From: Lampris incognitus
Taxonomy: Eukaryota > Chordata > Actinopteri > Lampriformes > Lampridae
DNA: 64,000 nucleotides
Assembly: GCF_029633865.1 (NCBI RefSeq)
Contig: NC_079214.1
Span: forward strand, 35,749,804-35,813,803
Reading direction: 5' to 3'
Part shown: positions 1 through 15,261 of the stretch, one piece after another
Layout of the letters: each line of letters starts with the position of its first letter
How positions within the stretch are numbered: position 1 is the stretch's first letter
Program-made: the position numbers and the translations under genes
The notes under the pieces: generated by a model
The model's database searches: none
What the model saw: only the letters and a program-made list of their open reading frames with translations
What the model was told of the DNA's origin: nothing

Positions 1-389
1 ATGTGGATGTGCGTCCAGAGCAGAATCCAGAGATCTCCTTATTATCCACACTCCGTGGCCAGATGGATCATTTTACTGCACTGTGCTGCTTTATTGAATC
101 AAACAAAAGCATAACAAAATCTCCAAACTACATAACTATTTTCTTTTTTTCAAAAAGAAGAATCGTTGCATTGAGTCCGTGTGGTAATGGCCGATGAGTG
201 GGTGGATGTGCTTCTGAACTCAATAACCTTTGATTCAGCATACAGGGATGTAATAGCCACTGTCGTAAAGTAAAAAATAAATAGATAAATAAATAAAAAA
301 TGCATGCCCTTAGAGTAATTTCACATTTTTTGCCAGTTTGTCGTCACAATAAGGAAGGTTTTTCTAAATAATCATTTCAAATTAATCAC

Positions 390-805
390 CTTTTTTTCTC
401 CCCAATTGTACTTGGCCAATTACCCCACTCTTCCGAGCTGCCCCGGTCGCTGCTCCACCCCCTCTGCCAACCGGGGAGGGCTGCAGACTACCACATGCCT
501 CCTCTGATACATGTGGCGTCACCAGCCACTTCTTTTCACCTGACAGTGAGAAGTTTCGCCAGGGGGACGTAACGCTTGGGAGGATCATGCTATTCCCCCT
601 ACCCCCCAAACAGGCACCCCAACCGACCAAAGGAGGTGCTAGTGCAGTGACCACAACACATACCCGCATCCGGCTTCCCACCCACAGACACAGCCAATTG
701 TGTCTGTAGGGACACCTGACCAAGCCGGAGATAACACGGGGATTCGAACTGGTGATTCCCGTATTAGTAGGCAACGGAATAGACCGCCACACTACCTGGA
801 CGCCC
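390..805 (-). mobile_element. tRNA-derived SINE, family 1, copy 1
   Basis: Full-length copy in reverse orientation. The tRNA-like head (reverse complement of about 720-805) has an A-box-like region near 785 and a B box GGTTCGAATCC-like near 750. The conserved body contains TCACCTGACAGTGAGAAG (as read on plus). The tail reads AATTGGGGAGAAA on minus. An 11-bp target duplication aaattaatcac flanks it at 379-389 and 806-816. Confidence 0.85.
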
Positions 806-1850
806 AAATTAATCACTTCTGATTTGTTAGTGGCCTCTGTGAGGGTGCATGAATATCATTTGCATGCTTAAAAAGTGCGTGGTTGTGTCACAAACTTGAG
901 GCTTCAGTGAAAAATGACTGTAGTTATAGTCCTTAATGAGCCAGCTCATTTTGGGTTTCTGGGAGAATAACCTAAAAAAATCTAACTTGACACTGAATGT
1001 TGCCCGGAAACAGGAAAGGGTTCAGCTGTTTGCACTGCTGCTAAACAACTGTCAAGCATCTTAGACACTGGCACAGCTGACATACACAGTGGTGGACACA
1101 GGATTTTACTCCCATCCTTGTAATCATGATTATCTGGAGTCTTACACTTAAAAGAATAAAATGAGGTACTGATAAAAAAAAACTGAAATATGTAATCCTC
1201 GGTTCCTTACCACACTCCCACCCATGCATTTTGAGAATGACTTAACAAAATGGGTACCCCAGGCAAAATAGCCCACCTCTTGCCAGTTTTGCACAGGGCC
1301 TGCCTTGTTTGATTTCACATCAAACGAGGCAGAAATGCAAAAAGAGCATGTATTTTCTTAGACTCAAGTCATTCGTAATTACCAGACTCCATGCAGCTCA
1401 CTCACAAATACCCACTTTCTAGAGATTGAATGCCAAGTAGCATTTGTTTTATTCTCTTTTAATTTGGTTTGCTAGCTGGCATGACACAGGAAACGACAGC
1501 TTGCTAGCTTGTTAGCTAATATGGGGTTTAATTACTTGTTATTTTCCAAATGGTTACATGCACCTACACTTACCACAGGAAAGAAATGTTATGATGTGTT
1601 GAAATAATAAAAAAAAATGCAGTGCTTTTGCAGTGCTTTCAGTCTCATTTTCCCATCTTGAATCTCAACTACCACCAGACCTTTCCTCTACCTGGCCTTG
1701 ACTAACATATAATTATAATTGTTCTGAGACAACAAGGCATGTTTCAAACCATTTCCCTTGTCAAGAAATATGCCTTTTTTATTCAGTGTTTTTTTTATTA
1801 TTTGCAAATTAAAGATTTGCATGATAACATCTTATGGAAATGTAAGTATT

Positions 1851-1985
<135 letters not shown>

Positions 1986-2133
1986 CAGTGCATATAAATA
2001 AAGCATGGTGGTGTGTTAGTATGTGTGCATGTGTGTATGTATACATGTATACACATGATTGTGTATGCTTTTTCCTGTGCATGCCTGCACAGCGTATATG
2101 ACCAAAGCGTGTTTTTGTTAAGCCTAAACTGAC

Positions 2134-2253
2134 CTGGTCGTCGTATCTGTAGGTGAGGAACTGTTCTCCAGTGGCATCTTCCAGGAAGCTGCCCTGGGGA
2201 GAGAGGGCAAACTCTGGCAGGAAGACCGCATCCTGGGCCTCGCTGTCTCCACA
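2134..2253 (-). CDS. adamtsl3: adamtsl3 coding exon 2 (pre-TSP1 linker)
   Basis: 120 bp, 40 residues, flanked by a ttggcag acceptor and a GTCAGT donor. The motifs [15 protein letters not shown] and [12 protein letters not shown] are recognisable as the ADAMTSL3 N-terminal segment that precedes the first TSP1 repeat. A (TG)9 tract ends 13 bp upstream of the acceptor on the coding strand. Confidence 0.9.
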
Positions 2254-4927
2254 CTGCCAACAGAGCCACACACACACACACACATAAACAGTTTTTGAGT
2301 GGATGAGTGTCAAGGTAGATGTTCTGTGATAATGAAATTCACAGATCATAATGTTGCTCGGCACCTAATTCTGTACTCACTAGCCAAACAAACATGCTGC
2401 TTTGGCTGCACACATTACATAGCTGCTCAATTAATTTCATTATAATATCCTTTATTGGCATGAATGTCAACAACGTTTGGAAGAAGAATTGCAAAGAAAA
2501 TCAAGGTAACAATGAAACCCTACTCTTGTCTTTTTACCAGTATGTTAGTGTGTGTCTGTGTGCATCTGTGAGTGTGTGTATGTGTGTATGTGTGTGTGTG
2601 CATGCGTGCATGTGCAACTTTACAATCATCCCTAGATACTAGATGCAGTCATGCCTATCAGACAATTCCCACATTCATCCCTAGTCCTGCCAAATTTGTT
2701 GTTTGCCTCAAAAGTAAGTAGTGCACTGCACAGCATCCGCCACACTCGCAGGAAATGGAATCAAGTTCATCTGGACGCAACGTTTATTGAGAGAGACGTT
2801 TCATCACTCATCTAAGTGACCTCTTCAGTCTCAACTGACTGCAGGTATCCCCACCCTTATAAACAACACAGTGGCACAACGACCAACAAAAACCATCAGT
2901 TTCATATGCAGATTACCGTGACCATTAACTAGAGTTACAATGGCCATGTGTACTAGCTACAGAGGATTGGGGAATAGTTGCAATCACAACATTGTAAGAT
3001 GGTGACAGATGTACTCCCCCCGCTCCCGCGCTCCCCGGTTCAGGGATGGTCATTAAGAGTACATCTGTCGCCATTTTATAATCCTGTGATTGCAACTATT
3101 ACCAATTCTTTCTTGATGCATGCGCAATAATCCAGGTATGAAAATCAAAGCGGGTTGAATCAGTTCATCTCGATACAACGTTTATTGACAGATCTGTCAA
3201 TGTCTTTCATCACTCATCTAAGTATTTTCCAAATACCACGTCTCAGTTGGTTTCAAACCCCAAAACAGGCTATGCCAGAAATTGTTCCACCCCAAGCATC
3301 GGGTCCCCCAACACAAACAGGGCAATATAGTACGCTCGCTGGTAAGTGCTGGGAGGATTGCCGTGACTTGAACATTGGGGAAACTAAACAGATGCTGGCC
3401 AAGAGGATGGCACAACACAGCAGCGCTAACACGTCAGGCCAGGACTACACAGTCTACACCCATCTACAGGCCACTGGCCACTCTTTTAAGGATGAGGATG
3501 CACACATCCTTGATAAGGAGGAACGCTGGTTTGAACGGGGACCGAATCAGTTTCATATGCAGTTGCATATGAAATCAATGCATATGCAAACTGCATATGA
3601 AACTGATCATTGGTTTCGGTTGTTATGCCACTGTATTGTTTATAAGGGTGGGGATACCTGCAGTCAGTTGAGACTGAAGAAGCCACTTAGATGAGTGATG
3701 AAACGTTTCTCTAAATAAACGTTGTGTCCAGATGAACCGATTCAACTTCCTGTGACTTCCTTACCTGGATCATTGAGCATGCATAAAGACATCCGACACA
3801 CTGTTAACAATAATCCCAAATGATGCTTTGCTCAATCCAAACCAAGAGCCGATAACGTGGTTATTGAATCTAGTAGCAAATTACCAGAGCACCACTGCCA
3901 ATAGTTTAGGCACAGACACGGGGTATGTAGGCAGGTATACTGGTGAGAAAGAGGCTGATGAAGCTGTTCACAAATCACAGGTCTCTTTTTGCGTGCAAAA
4001 GCTGAGCAACCGCATTGCAATGATGATGGTGTGCAGAACTTCCTCCACCACTGTTGGCTACAGTGTCAGACCCACATCCTCCTCTGTACACACACTGCAG
4101 TTGTCTGGAGGAACGCAATATATGGTTACATTGCATGCCTCTGCTGATGTCTCAATTGACCTAATGTAAACTTTGTGTGGGCCCGACGATGATTATAAAT
4201 AACTTTAAACAAATGGAAAAGGAGCATAATCTTCCACATGCCCAGCGCCATTTTGAGGGTTACTTATTTTAATATTGCACAGGAATAGGATATCTTAACA
4301 AAGATCTGACCAAAGGGAGCACATTTTACTATCAAGTGTGAACGCACCAAATTGCATTGTGATTAGCAGATTCGAATGTCCGAGGCCGCATTGAAATAAC
4401 AGGTGTAACCGAGGCCTATGTGTCTATAATAAGTAGTATTTGGGTTCACTCTTTTTCCGAGCTGGAATTCTGTGGTCCAGCCAATCCCGCAAGGCTGTAT
4501 AACAGATTATAAATATGGATCTCAATCTCTCCCAGGGTTTTTTGCTGAAATATAGAAAAAACTGTTGCTTTCTGAGGGCTCGGAAATCATCGGCTCAGAG
4601 TCCCCCCACACAGGGCCCAAATCAAATCAATCAGCCCACAGCCGAGAAACACTGCGCTCAGATGTTCAAGAGTTCTCTGCTGATTCTGCATAAATTCTGC
4701 TCCACCTGAATATTTCCTTCATCTTTTGTTGTGATTTAGTATAAGCTGGTGGAGCTGAACTCCATGGGCTGTGTTTTAAATAATCAGCAGCTTTCTTTTT
4801 TTAAATGAAAATAACGATTACCGGGGCTACCAGGGATGATAGCTAAAATGCACTTGTAATTGAGAGAGATTAGAAAGGGTTATCTGCCATCTGAGGGGTC
4901 TGATTATTCTATATACAGTAAAGTATT

Positions 4928-5010
<83 letters not shown>

Positions 5011-5197
5011 ACCACTTGAGAGAGAGAACGAGCTAGAGAGAGTGAGAGAGACAAGAGGTTAGTAAGTGATAAAAGTATGCCAGTCCTCAGGCACTCCTTT
5101 GGGAAGCACATACCAGTGGCACTTCTGCTGTGTCTGCCTCTAAGTGGCTCTAAGAGCAAGCAGCAGACACCACTCCTAGTAATCTTAATGTTGGGTA

Positions 5198-5231
<34 letters not shown>

Positions 5232-6811
5232 CTCTCTCGCTCTCCCCCTCCCCCCTCACTCTCTTGCTCTCTCTCTCCCCCCCCCTCTCTCACTCTCTCC
5301 CCTCTCTTTCTACCCCCCTTCCCCCCCCCCTCTCTCACACACACACATACACTTTCTGGTTCACTCTCTATGGAGGAGTTCAAGCGATGTAGGCTCTCTT
5401 TTTTTACTATCGAAAACAAAGTAGACGTGATGAATAAATGAAGGAATACATTTTTTTTCTTCAATATTTAGATATTGCAGCATATGGAGAGAGGTCATGC
5501 TCTATAAAATAACATCAAATAGCCTTGTTTTTATTATCACTCTCAATATTGGCTATTGCGCAGTGGAGTTTGGGGGGGGGGGGGACATGAAAACGCAACA
5601 ATAATTTTCAACTTGTAATGTTCAAATTGCACATGGCTGCATTATCTTTTCCAGGAGAAAGTGTTGTCATACACGTCCATAAACAAGACATTCTGACGCC
5701 CACCCATGCCCCACATCCACCATGCAGGGAAAGAATAAAAAGCTGAAAAGCCACGTGCACATGCAATATTCAGAGGAGTGGCAATTTTGTGCAGCTGGAG
5801 TTTTAGATTGGTACGTCTCCGTAGAGTCAACCCACCCGTGTTCCATTTCTCTACCGCTAAAACGCAGAGAAACACACAAACCCAACGGCAAATCAATGTG
5901 AGCTCAATATAAGACTGTGTTCAACTGGTTGTAGGCCCCTTTGTGCACTTGACCATGCCATTAATCAGAGTGGTTTGTGATGAACACAGCAGACAAAAAA
6001 GGTCAGCATGTGTGAATCCCATTATCACTATAAACATGGTGAATAACATAACGGTATAATCCAAAAGCCCAGGAGAGATGTATTATTCAGAGGGAGAGTC
6101 TAAAAGACAGGAAGAGAAAGTCAGGCACATCCCCACCCAAATGAGTTAAACCTCTCTCTAAATAATTAAGAAATAAAAAATGAATAAAAATACAATACAA
6201 CTCATTTGTCCACCCATTCAGCCTCTGTGATGGATGAAGATCTCAACGTAAAGGCCTTGTAGGCAAAAAGGACATCAGCTGGTGTGAATGACTTTCACAT
6301 AGACACAAATACACACATATACAGTACATACTATGCGCCCACACGTATGAGCACACATACACAGCCGGACCTGCACAACAGACACACACAGCCACAGAGA
6401 CACCCACGGACAAATGCACTTGCTTGCACACATTAACACCCCTGCACATCAACCCTCACCCCCACCACAGATACACACATGTGCAAGCACGCATAGATGC
6501 ACACACACACCTACTGTATATAAGAGCATGCTGACCTAGCCTAAACAGAGCCCATGCATGACCCCTCCAGACAGCCCAGATTCACCCCAGATACTCCTAA
6601 ACATGCAACCATCTGCTAAAGCTGTGAGTCCATGAATTCTACATCTCTCCACAAGGACCAACCCAAATAAACATCTCATCACCCCCCCCCTCGGTCTCTC
6701 AGTGAAGCATTGTCTTTGTCTCTCTCCTCGCATATGCAGATCCATAGATTTCATACCCAGAAACAATTCCAACCCAGCAGTAGATTTCATCAAGACATTT
6801 CTCGAGATTTG

Positions 6812-6876
<65 letters not shown>

Positions 6877-8313
6877 ACTTGTATATATGTAGAAGGGAGA
6901 CTGCACTTTTGTACAGGATAAATGCATTTCCATGAAAATGTGTCTGGGCTTGAATATGTATTTACTATTTCTTTTCAATAACGAGCCACTAAAAGGATGT
7001 ATCGAGGCAGTGAGCTTGTAAATGGCAAAATGTCTCTCTAAGCCCATCTACATTAGGCAGACGACCCGCCATCCGCGGAAATCTTGTGCCTTCTTTTCTA
7101 GCACTCTGATCAGAATGGGAGTTATTCTCTGAGTCTGGATTCATTCTATTCTATTCTATTTACATCCTGCCATATTGCACAGGGATGTGAATTGACATCA
7201 ACAAATCAGTAAGCAAGACAAGCCAATTTGAACAAAAAGGTAACGAATGCACAGCATGCCATCTGCCATTTTCAGTGGAAATTGTTCCCTGAATTTTATC
7301 TATTTTATTTTTTTTGGGGGGACGGGCTCGAACAACAACAAAAATGCAGAAATCTGGGGAGTTGGAGGGGCTTTAAGTTTACTTTGTTTCAGTCAGCTCT
7401 ATTCGGCAGCCTTTGCTGATATTTACTAGTCATATTGTACTTCGAGAAAGCCGAAATATTAAAAAGGATGACTTCAGGCATGCTCAATAATCCAGGTAAG
7501 GAAATCACAGAAAGTTGAATCAGTTCATCTGGACACAATATTTATTGACAGATACGTTCCCTCACTCATCTAAGGGACCTCTTCAGTCTCAACTGGCTGC
7601 AGGTATCCCCACCCTTATAAACAATACAGTGGCATAATGACCGAAACCAACGATCAGGTTCATATGCAAATATGCAAACTGCATTAAGAGTGCATCTGTC
7701 ACTATTTTACAATGCTATGATTGCAACTATTCCCCAATCCTCTGTGAATAGTACACATGGCCATTGAAACTCTAGTTAATGGTTACGCCCATATTTGCTA
7801 TGAAACCGATCGTTGGTTTCGGTCCTTATGCCACTGTATTGTTTATAAGGGTGGGGATACCTGCAGCCAGTTGAGACTAAAGAGGTCCCTTAGATGAGTG
7901 ATGAAACGCTTCTCCCTCAATAAACATTGCGTCCAGATGAACTGATTCAATGTTCTGTAATTACAAAATGAAACTTCAATTTCTTAAAATTCTGCTTGCG
8001 TAGTGTTTTGTCTTGTGTGTTTCATGAGCCCACCAAGTTGCCCCGAGTCAAGCTCCTTGTAGGTGCGTACTGACTGGGCTAATGAAACAGGCTCTGGTTA
8101 AATTTGGACACGGTGTCTTACATAATGAGTGGTAGGCCTGTGGCTCCTCATCGCAGCACACGGAAATAGGGTTTGTCATCACATAAAGAGGGTTTTGTCC
8201 ATATCTGGCCACACAGCAACTCGGACACACACTCTGTCACTTAAAGACACCAAAACATGGAGACGTTACGCAGTCATTCCCACAAAAATCTTGTCCTCAA
8301 GCACACACAGTTG

Positions 8314-8373
<60 letters not shown>

Positions 8374-8379
8374 CGCTCG

Positions 8380-8428
<49 letters not shown>

Positions 8429-10700
8429 GTTGTCCTGCTGTGAGGCTGCTGAGGCAGAGCGGAGCAGCTTGCTGTAAAGAAGTCTCCATAATTGAGTTTA
8501 TACACCAGTGGCAGGACAGTGTGAGGACACCCATAACCCTGCCAGGTTGCTCCAGCCGCTGCTGCTGGCTGGCCCTGTCTGCATCACTGGGCCACTTCAG
8601 AGGAAGGAATATGAGGACAGGGAAGAGGACAAACCCACCTCTCCCCACCACCCCCTAAGGTGAAAATATAGAAAGCAGGTTGTTAATGCGGGGAACCTTA
8701 GTTGGTCATGCTATCAGAGGTTCCAGCTGTCAACACTGTAATTTGACGCCAAGGTTTGCGTGCAGGATTTCAGACTTCAAGGCAAAGTGGCTTGATTTCC
8801 TCTCCGGTTCACACATAGAGGGATGATGGTTTTCCGTAAAGGCGCAAATAATAAATAATGTCCAGCACAAACTGAATATTCCCTTTCCTCGTATGCCAGT
8901 GTAATATCTTTACAAGCTGCGGTCGAGCGGTTTATCTTTCCTGTCGGGCACCCATTCCAACAGAAAATGAAAGGCCAGCTGCTTTAAAGTTAACCTCTTT
9001 TTTATTTCAGAGGTCTGAGGAGGGGTGGTGGGTGACCAGGCGGGGCCCACCGGGCCGTGAGTCTGATCCCATTGTGTCTGAATACATAATATATGTTCTG
9101 GTCTAACCAGCACCTCTTTTCAACAAAATTAATTTCTTTTCTCTTTTCTCTTTCTTTTCTTTTCTTTTCTTTTCTCTTCTCTTCTTTTCTTTTTATTCTG
9201 ACTATTGTAATCTGTTCTCTTCTCTCACATGTCTTTTCTCTCTCTCTGAATGATGTCTTCTCCTTTCTCTTCCCCCTGTGTGTGTGAATAGTGTGGTGTG
9301 AGTCTCCCTTGTGTGCATGTGCAGTCTGTCGTCCTCCCAGGTCTCCATGGTGACGGTGGTCACCACCTGGACACTGCTTGGCATCCTCCTCATCACATTT
9401 TCTTTTTATATATCTTATAAATCCATGCAATTTTGTTATCCTGTTTCAATGTTATGTCCTTCTCTCAGATGTGTGTCTAGTGTGTATGGTTTTATTTATT
9501 TATTTATTTGTCTCCATGGTGATGCTGGTCAAGTGTCTAAGGTCCTAGGCTGTTCTGGTGGCATCTGCAGATGTAATAATAATTCCATTATGATTCTGTT
9601 ATCCTCTTTCAATGTTGTATTCTGTAAATTGTGTTTTATTCCGTACACGCAGCATCCATTGCACATCTGTCCACCTTGGGAGAGAGATCCCTCCTCGTCA
9701 CTCTCCCTGAGGTTGCTTCCTACTTTTTCTCCCTGTTAAAGGATTTTTTTTCAGGGAGTTGTTCCTTATCCATTGCGAGGGTCTAAGGACAGGATGTTGT
9801 GTTGCTGTAAAGCCCACTGAGGCAAATTTATAATTTGAGATATTGGGCTATACAAATAAAATTGACTTGACCTGACTTCTTTATTCAGTCCCATGAATTG
9901 AATGTGTCTACTTACCAAATAAGAAATGTATACTAGAATAGTAGATAGTTATACTTCCTAAATCATATATTACTGTTATCATACTATACAGTATATATAG
10001 TGTATATATACAGTTGAGTTATTCATTTTTCACTTCTATGTGCAATACTAAATATATGAACACTGTAGAGACCAGCTACGTGCAGATTTTACCTATTTAT
10101 GATTGTTAGTCCTTGCTTCTTTTTTCTTTTTTCTTTGCTTTCTGCACAGAAATACTATACCTGCTATTCCCTAATCCCTCGCTTACTGTCTGAATGGATG
10201 AAATATGAACATTCTCTTAGTATGCACATACTCTTCCATAGTTATTATAAGATACTTTTCCAGGTTAAAGGTAATTTTTTTAATTGCCAGATATCTTCGG
10301 TAAAGCTGGTAATTGCATACATATCTAACCACTCTATTAAACCACTATTCATCCGCATTCGGCTGAATTGGCACTATATTATTTTTCCTGGGAGACTCGT
10401 ATATGACAGTATCCATGCACAAGATTTGCAGACTAGTTGTCGTCAGTATGACAGCAGCGATAAGAATGGAAAGGGACACTTGTGTGCATGTTCATTTTCA
10501 CAATTGTACCATTGAAACACTCACGTCCTTGTCATCAAGGTTGCAGGCAAATTGGTTGCAGGCACAAGACTACTTGGCTGCCAATAAAACTTGAAAAGGA
10601 CTGGGACATGACTTGTTGTTGGCCAACAATAACAGCGGAGACAGAAAGACAAGCCCATGCATTTTTAACAGCAATTTTGCACGAAAAATATCGAAATACT

Positions 10701-10759
<59 letters not shown>

Positions 10760-11237
10760 TTGCCTTTGAGTGTAGGCTTTTGTGCACAGCATACATGTGT
10801 CTGAATGTCAGTGTTGACGCAATCAGGATTCAAGCAGTCATTCTTGAAAGCCACCATTTTAACCATGAATGGGCTTTTCTTCACGGGCGATGATCACGGT
10901 GTGTAACAGGTTCTCCCATCAAAAGACCCCCGCTCAACCTCTATCTCAGCATGGTCAGTGCATACTGGGGCTCATGTTTCCAGCAGTGGTGAAGACAATA
11001 CAACAGTTTTCACGGTTGTTGTTTTTTTTGTTTTGTTTTTTTTAAATCAAGTACAACAGATATACAAGGTGAAATTAAATGCTTTCTCTTCTGGTTGCTC
11101 TCAAACATGAACTTTTCAAAAAAGAAAAGACAAATTAAATATGCAAAATAAAGTGCAAAGATAGGAGGCATATAAAGAAAGGTATACACAGTAAAGGTGT
11201 GTACAATTTGTAAACTTGCCTGCATTGACATGTGAAC

Positions 11238-11292
<55 letters not shown>

Positions 11293-14200
11293 CTACTTAT
11301 CTGAAAGTGTGAATGTATTGAAAGGCCGTGGTACTTGTGCATGTGACTTTGCACACGTCTCATTGTATCCAAGCCACCACCTACATATAATATTAAACAA
11401 ACACAGCTTGCTTCCTGAAACAAGAGATATTTGAGGATATGAGGAGAGTGGAAGTCCATTCATTTGGCTCTCAGGACCCTACAGAGTGCCCTAAAATAGA
11501 ACGCAAGGGACACAGTACTCTGGATATGTTGGTTGGCTTAAATAAGATTTGAAACCCTCCCCCTCACGTTGGTCCACTTTAAACCAGACAAACGCGACTG
11601 AATATCTTAACAGCTTGCTAAAAGACTCTTGAGATGCTATAGAAAGACAGAATACATTTGGGCTGCAGTTGCGGGGAGCCAGATTAGCATGTGTGTTGCA
11701 GACTCGCAGAGGACGTACAGTAATTTATCATAGGGCGCCAGAGGTGAGAATGCAGGATGACGTCTCAGGTTCACAGTGACTGAGCACTGTTCCTACTCCT
11801 TTCCCAAGTTTTAGTGCAGTACTCAAGGGGGGTAAAACCCTGTTTTGGCCGCCTGTTTCAAACTAGATCTTTATATTGGCAACGGATATCTTATGCTATC
11901 ATGGTGTCTTTATGAGCATGATGTCTCATGCTCAATAATCCAGGTAAGAAAATCAAAGAAAGTTGAATCAGTTCATCCGGACACAACATTTATTGACCGA
12001 TATGTTTCATCACTCAACTAAGTGACATTTTCAGTCTAAACTGGCTGCGGGTATCCCCACCCTTATAAACAATGCAGGTTTCGGTCGTTATGCATCTGTC
12101 GCCATCTTACAATGTAGTGATTGCAACTATTCCCCAATCCTCTGTGACTAGTACACACGGCCATTGTAACTCTAGTTAATGGTTACGGTAATTTGCATAT
12201 GAAACCGGTGGTTTTTGTCGGTCGTTATGCCACTGTGTTGTTTATAAGGGTGGGATAGATAAGTGATGAAATGTTTCTCTCAATAAACGCGTCCGGATGA
12301 ACTGATTCAACTTTCTGTGACTATCATGATACTTACAGAGAGGGTCTGGAGAAACTCTTGTCAAATAAATAAATAATGAATCCTGATTGATATGCTGTGC
12401 ATTCGAAAACGCCCGCCTCTGGATCTGGTACGCCTGGTTAAGTTTCCTGTTCAGGCAGAAACGAGTTTCTTTGTTTTTGTCTGTCCACGGGCTTCTCCCT
12501 TTGCTCAAACGCATACATCTAAGTAGGTACAGAGGCTGATCAGGTACGGGTTTTCCTCATCGACAAGCAGGGCCACTTCGGATGTTACCTCCCTCTAATC
12601 CAGTGCATCTACTATGCCACACCTGCCACAGCAACTTTAAGGTGGTGCTCACGATTACACAGGACCGATACCCTTCTGAGACAGGCTGAAGGAGCTTTTG
12701 CACCAGACCTTGCATGCGCTGTGCTTGCCCTTGCTCGGTTGCATGAGGTGGCAGTGGCTCAACAGGTAGAGCAGGTCATCAACCAGTAACTAGAGGGTTG
12801 CCGGTTTGATCCTCATCTCCTCCTTGCAAAAATGTTGAGGTGTTGAGTACAAACTCCTTGCAACCGCCACTCGGGCAAAGACCCGCGAACAAAGAGGCAG
12901 CAGGTATGGCGGTGACACAGAAGGGGGTGAAGCTGTCCACAAATCACAGATCGGCTTTTGTATACAGTTTGCAGGACTATGTACTCCCACCGGTGCTGGC
13001 TACATTGTTGGACCCACAACCTTTTCTCCAGAGACACTGCAGCTGGACAGAGGAGTAATATATATGGATATTCTGCACACCGCCGCTGTTGTTCCACCAA
13101 ATGTAAGCCTTGTGTGGGCTCTACGCCAGTAATTGGAAATAACTTTAAACACAAGGGGAAAAAAAGAGTACATATCAGGTGCCATTTAGAGAGTTACTTA
13201 TTGCAATATAAGGTATCCAAACCCATATCTGGCCAAAGATCTGTCTTTTATTGATCACATTTCATTGTCAAGTGTAAATGGATGAAATTGTGATCATATT
13301 AGTGCACTCCAATGACCGGTACCACATTGAAGTGACATGTGTTACTGAGGCCTTTGACACATTTGATCACTGAATTTACCCATCGGATGATGGCCGTTCT
13401 GTTATGTGGGCTAATGTTTGCACCAACCTGGGTCATTTCTCACCACTGTTTTTCAACTGGTAGTTTAAGAGCCAGCCAACCGGGAGGGCCTCATTTGAAT
13501 TCAAGCATTGACTTGTCCCAGCTGTCACATCGATGCCTGACCTGACAACATAAACGAGTGCTCCCAGAGTTAAAACTTGCCTGTGCGTCACGCTGACCAT
13601 CTCAGAAGGCTGACCCATGAAATGGCCTTTGACCGCTTTCAAGTTTTGTAAGGCTCTTAATGGCGGCCAACTTTACTGGCATTTCAAGCAGCATATTTAC
13701 ATTCAACACCCCACCAGTACTCAATGACCTTCTTAATTGTGCAGAGAAAGGGCCCACAACACATTATCTTTTTATGACTGGTTTTGTTTAGAACAGAGCA
13801 GTGTTTCCCAACCCAGTCATCAAGGACCCCCACCACTCAGTAGATTTTCATTGTAACCCAGAATAGGTAAGCTTGCTTGTATATTTACTCAATCAATCAC
13901 ATTGTAGAACTTAATTATGTTAGGTGTGGGGGGTGGCCGGGTAGTGTGGTGGTCTATTCCGTTGCCTACCAACACGGGGATCGCCGATTCAAGACCCCAT
14001 GTTACCTCCGGCTTGGTCGAGCGTCCCTACAGATACAATTGACCGTGTCTGCAGGTGGGAAGTTGGATGTGGGTATGTGTCCTAGTCGCTGCACTAGCAC
14101 CTCCTCTGGTCAGTTGGGGCGCTTGTTCGAGAGGGAGGGGGAACTGGGAGGAATAGTGTGATCCTCCCATGAACTACGTCCCCCTGGCAAAACTCCTCAC

Positions 14201-14999
14201 CGTCAGGTGAAAAGAAGCAGCTGGTGACTCCACATGAATCAGAGGAGGCATGTGGTAGTCTGCAGCCCTCCCCGGATCAGCGGGGGGGGGGGGGGGCGGA
14301 GCACTGACCGGGACAGCTCAGAGGAGTGGTGTAATTGGCATAGCACAATTGGGGAGAAAAAGGGGGGGAAAGAAAAAAAAAGAAAAATAATAATTATCTT
14401 AGGTGTGCCAAATGTGACATAATTAACTGGTGACTGGTTAATCAAGTACAAGTAAGGCTACCTATGCAAGGTTACAAAGAAAATCTGCAAGACAGGGGGT
14501 ACGTGGTGATTGGGTTAGAGAAATTATGGTTTAGAGAGAAGGACCTTTCAGGCTCTGCATATTAGAACTGCACCATGTGCCTCTTAAGTTCTGTGACGAT
14601 GTCAACTACTACTTTGACTCTACTCCAGCTGATGTTTACCAATATCTATTCTCATCCATGTATTGGTCCTTTGAGCTTTGAGTCATGCGGACCATCGCTC
14701 CAGAAGCAGCCACAGCATCACAGACCACCAGCCGGAATAAGGTCCCGACCCATATCAGTGAAGGACAACACATCCTCACATCTCTCCTCATCAGCAGGGT
14801 GACAGATAGCTGTTATGAGAGACCTTCCAAGGACAGCGGGCTTTAATGGGGTGTGCCATCCAATGAGGGGTGGGTTTAATGGTATGAAACGCCCGCCACC
14901 CGTCATATGTAATAGAGAGGTCTGATGTTTCAAGGCTTTTATGAGGGGGCGCCTGAGAGCTTTTGCCACTCCACACAGACAACAAACTCTAATCCGGGT

Positions 15000-15076
<77 letters not shown>

Positions 15077-15176
15077 GGCAGTGGGAGAGAAAGAACATAA
15101 AAAAGGGTATGAAAGAGATGAAAAGAAGAACATATCAGGGAGAGAGTGAGAGAGAGACATTTAGAAATACAGCAGC

Positions 15177-15261
<85 letters not shown>

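Noticed and set aside
382-816. 144-codon minus-strand frame (and similar frames in the other SINE copies)
   Set aside because: They lie inside the tRNA-derived SINE, in different frames in different copies. Not coding.
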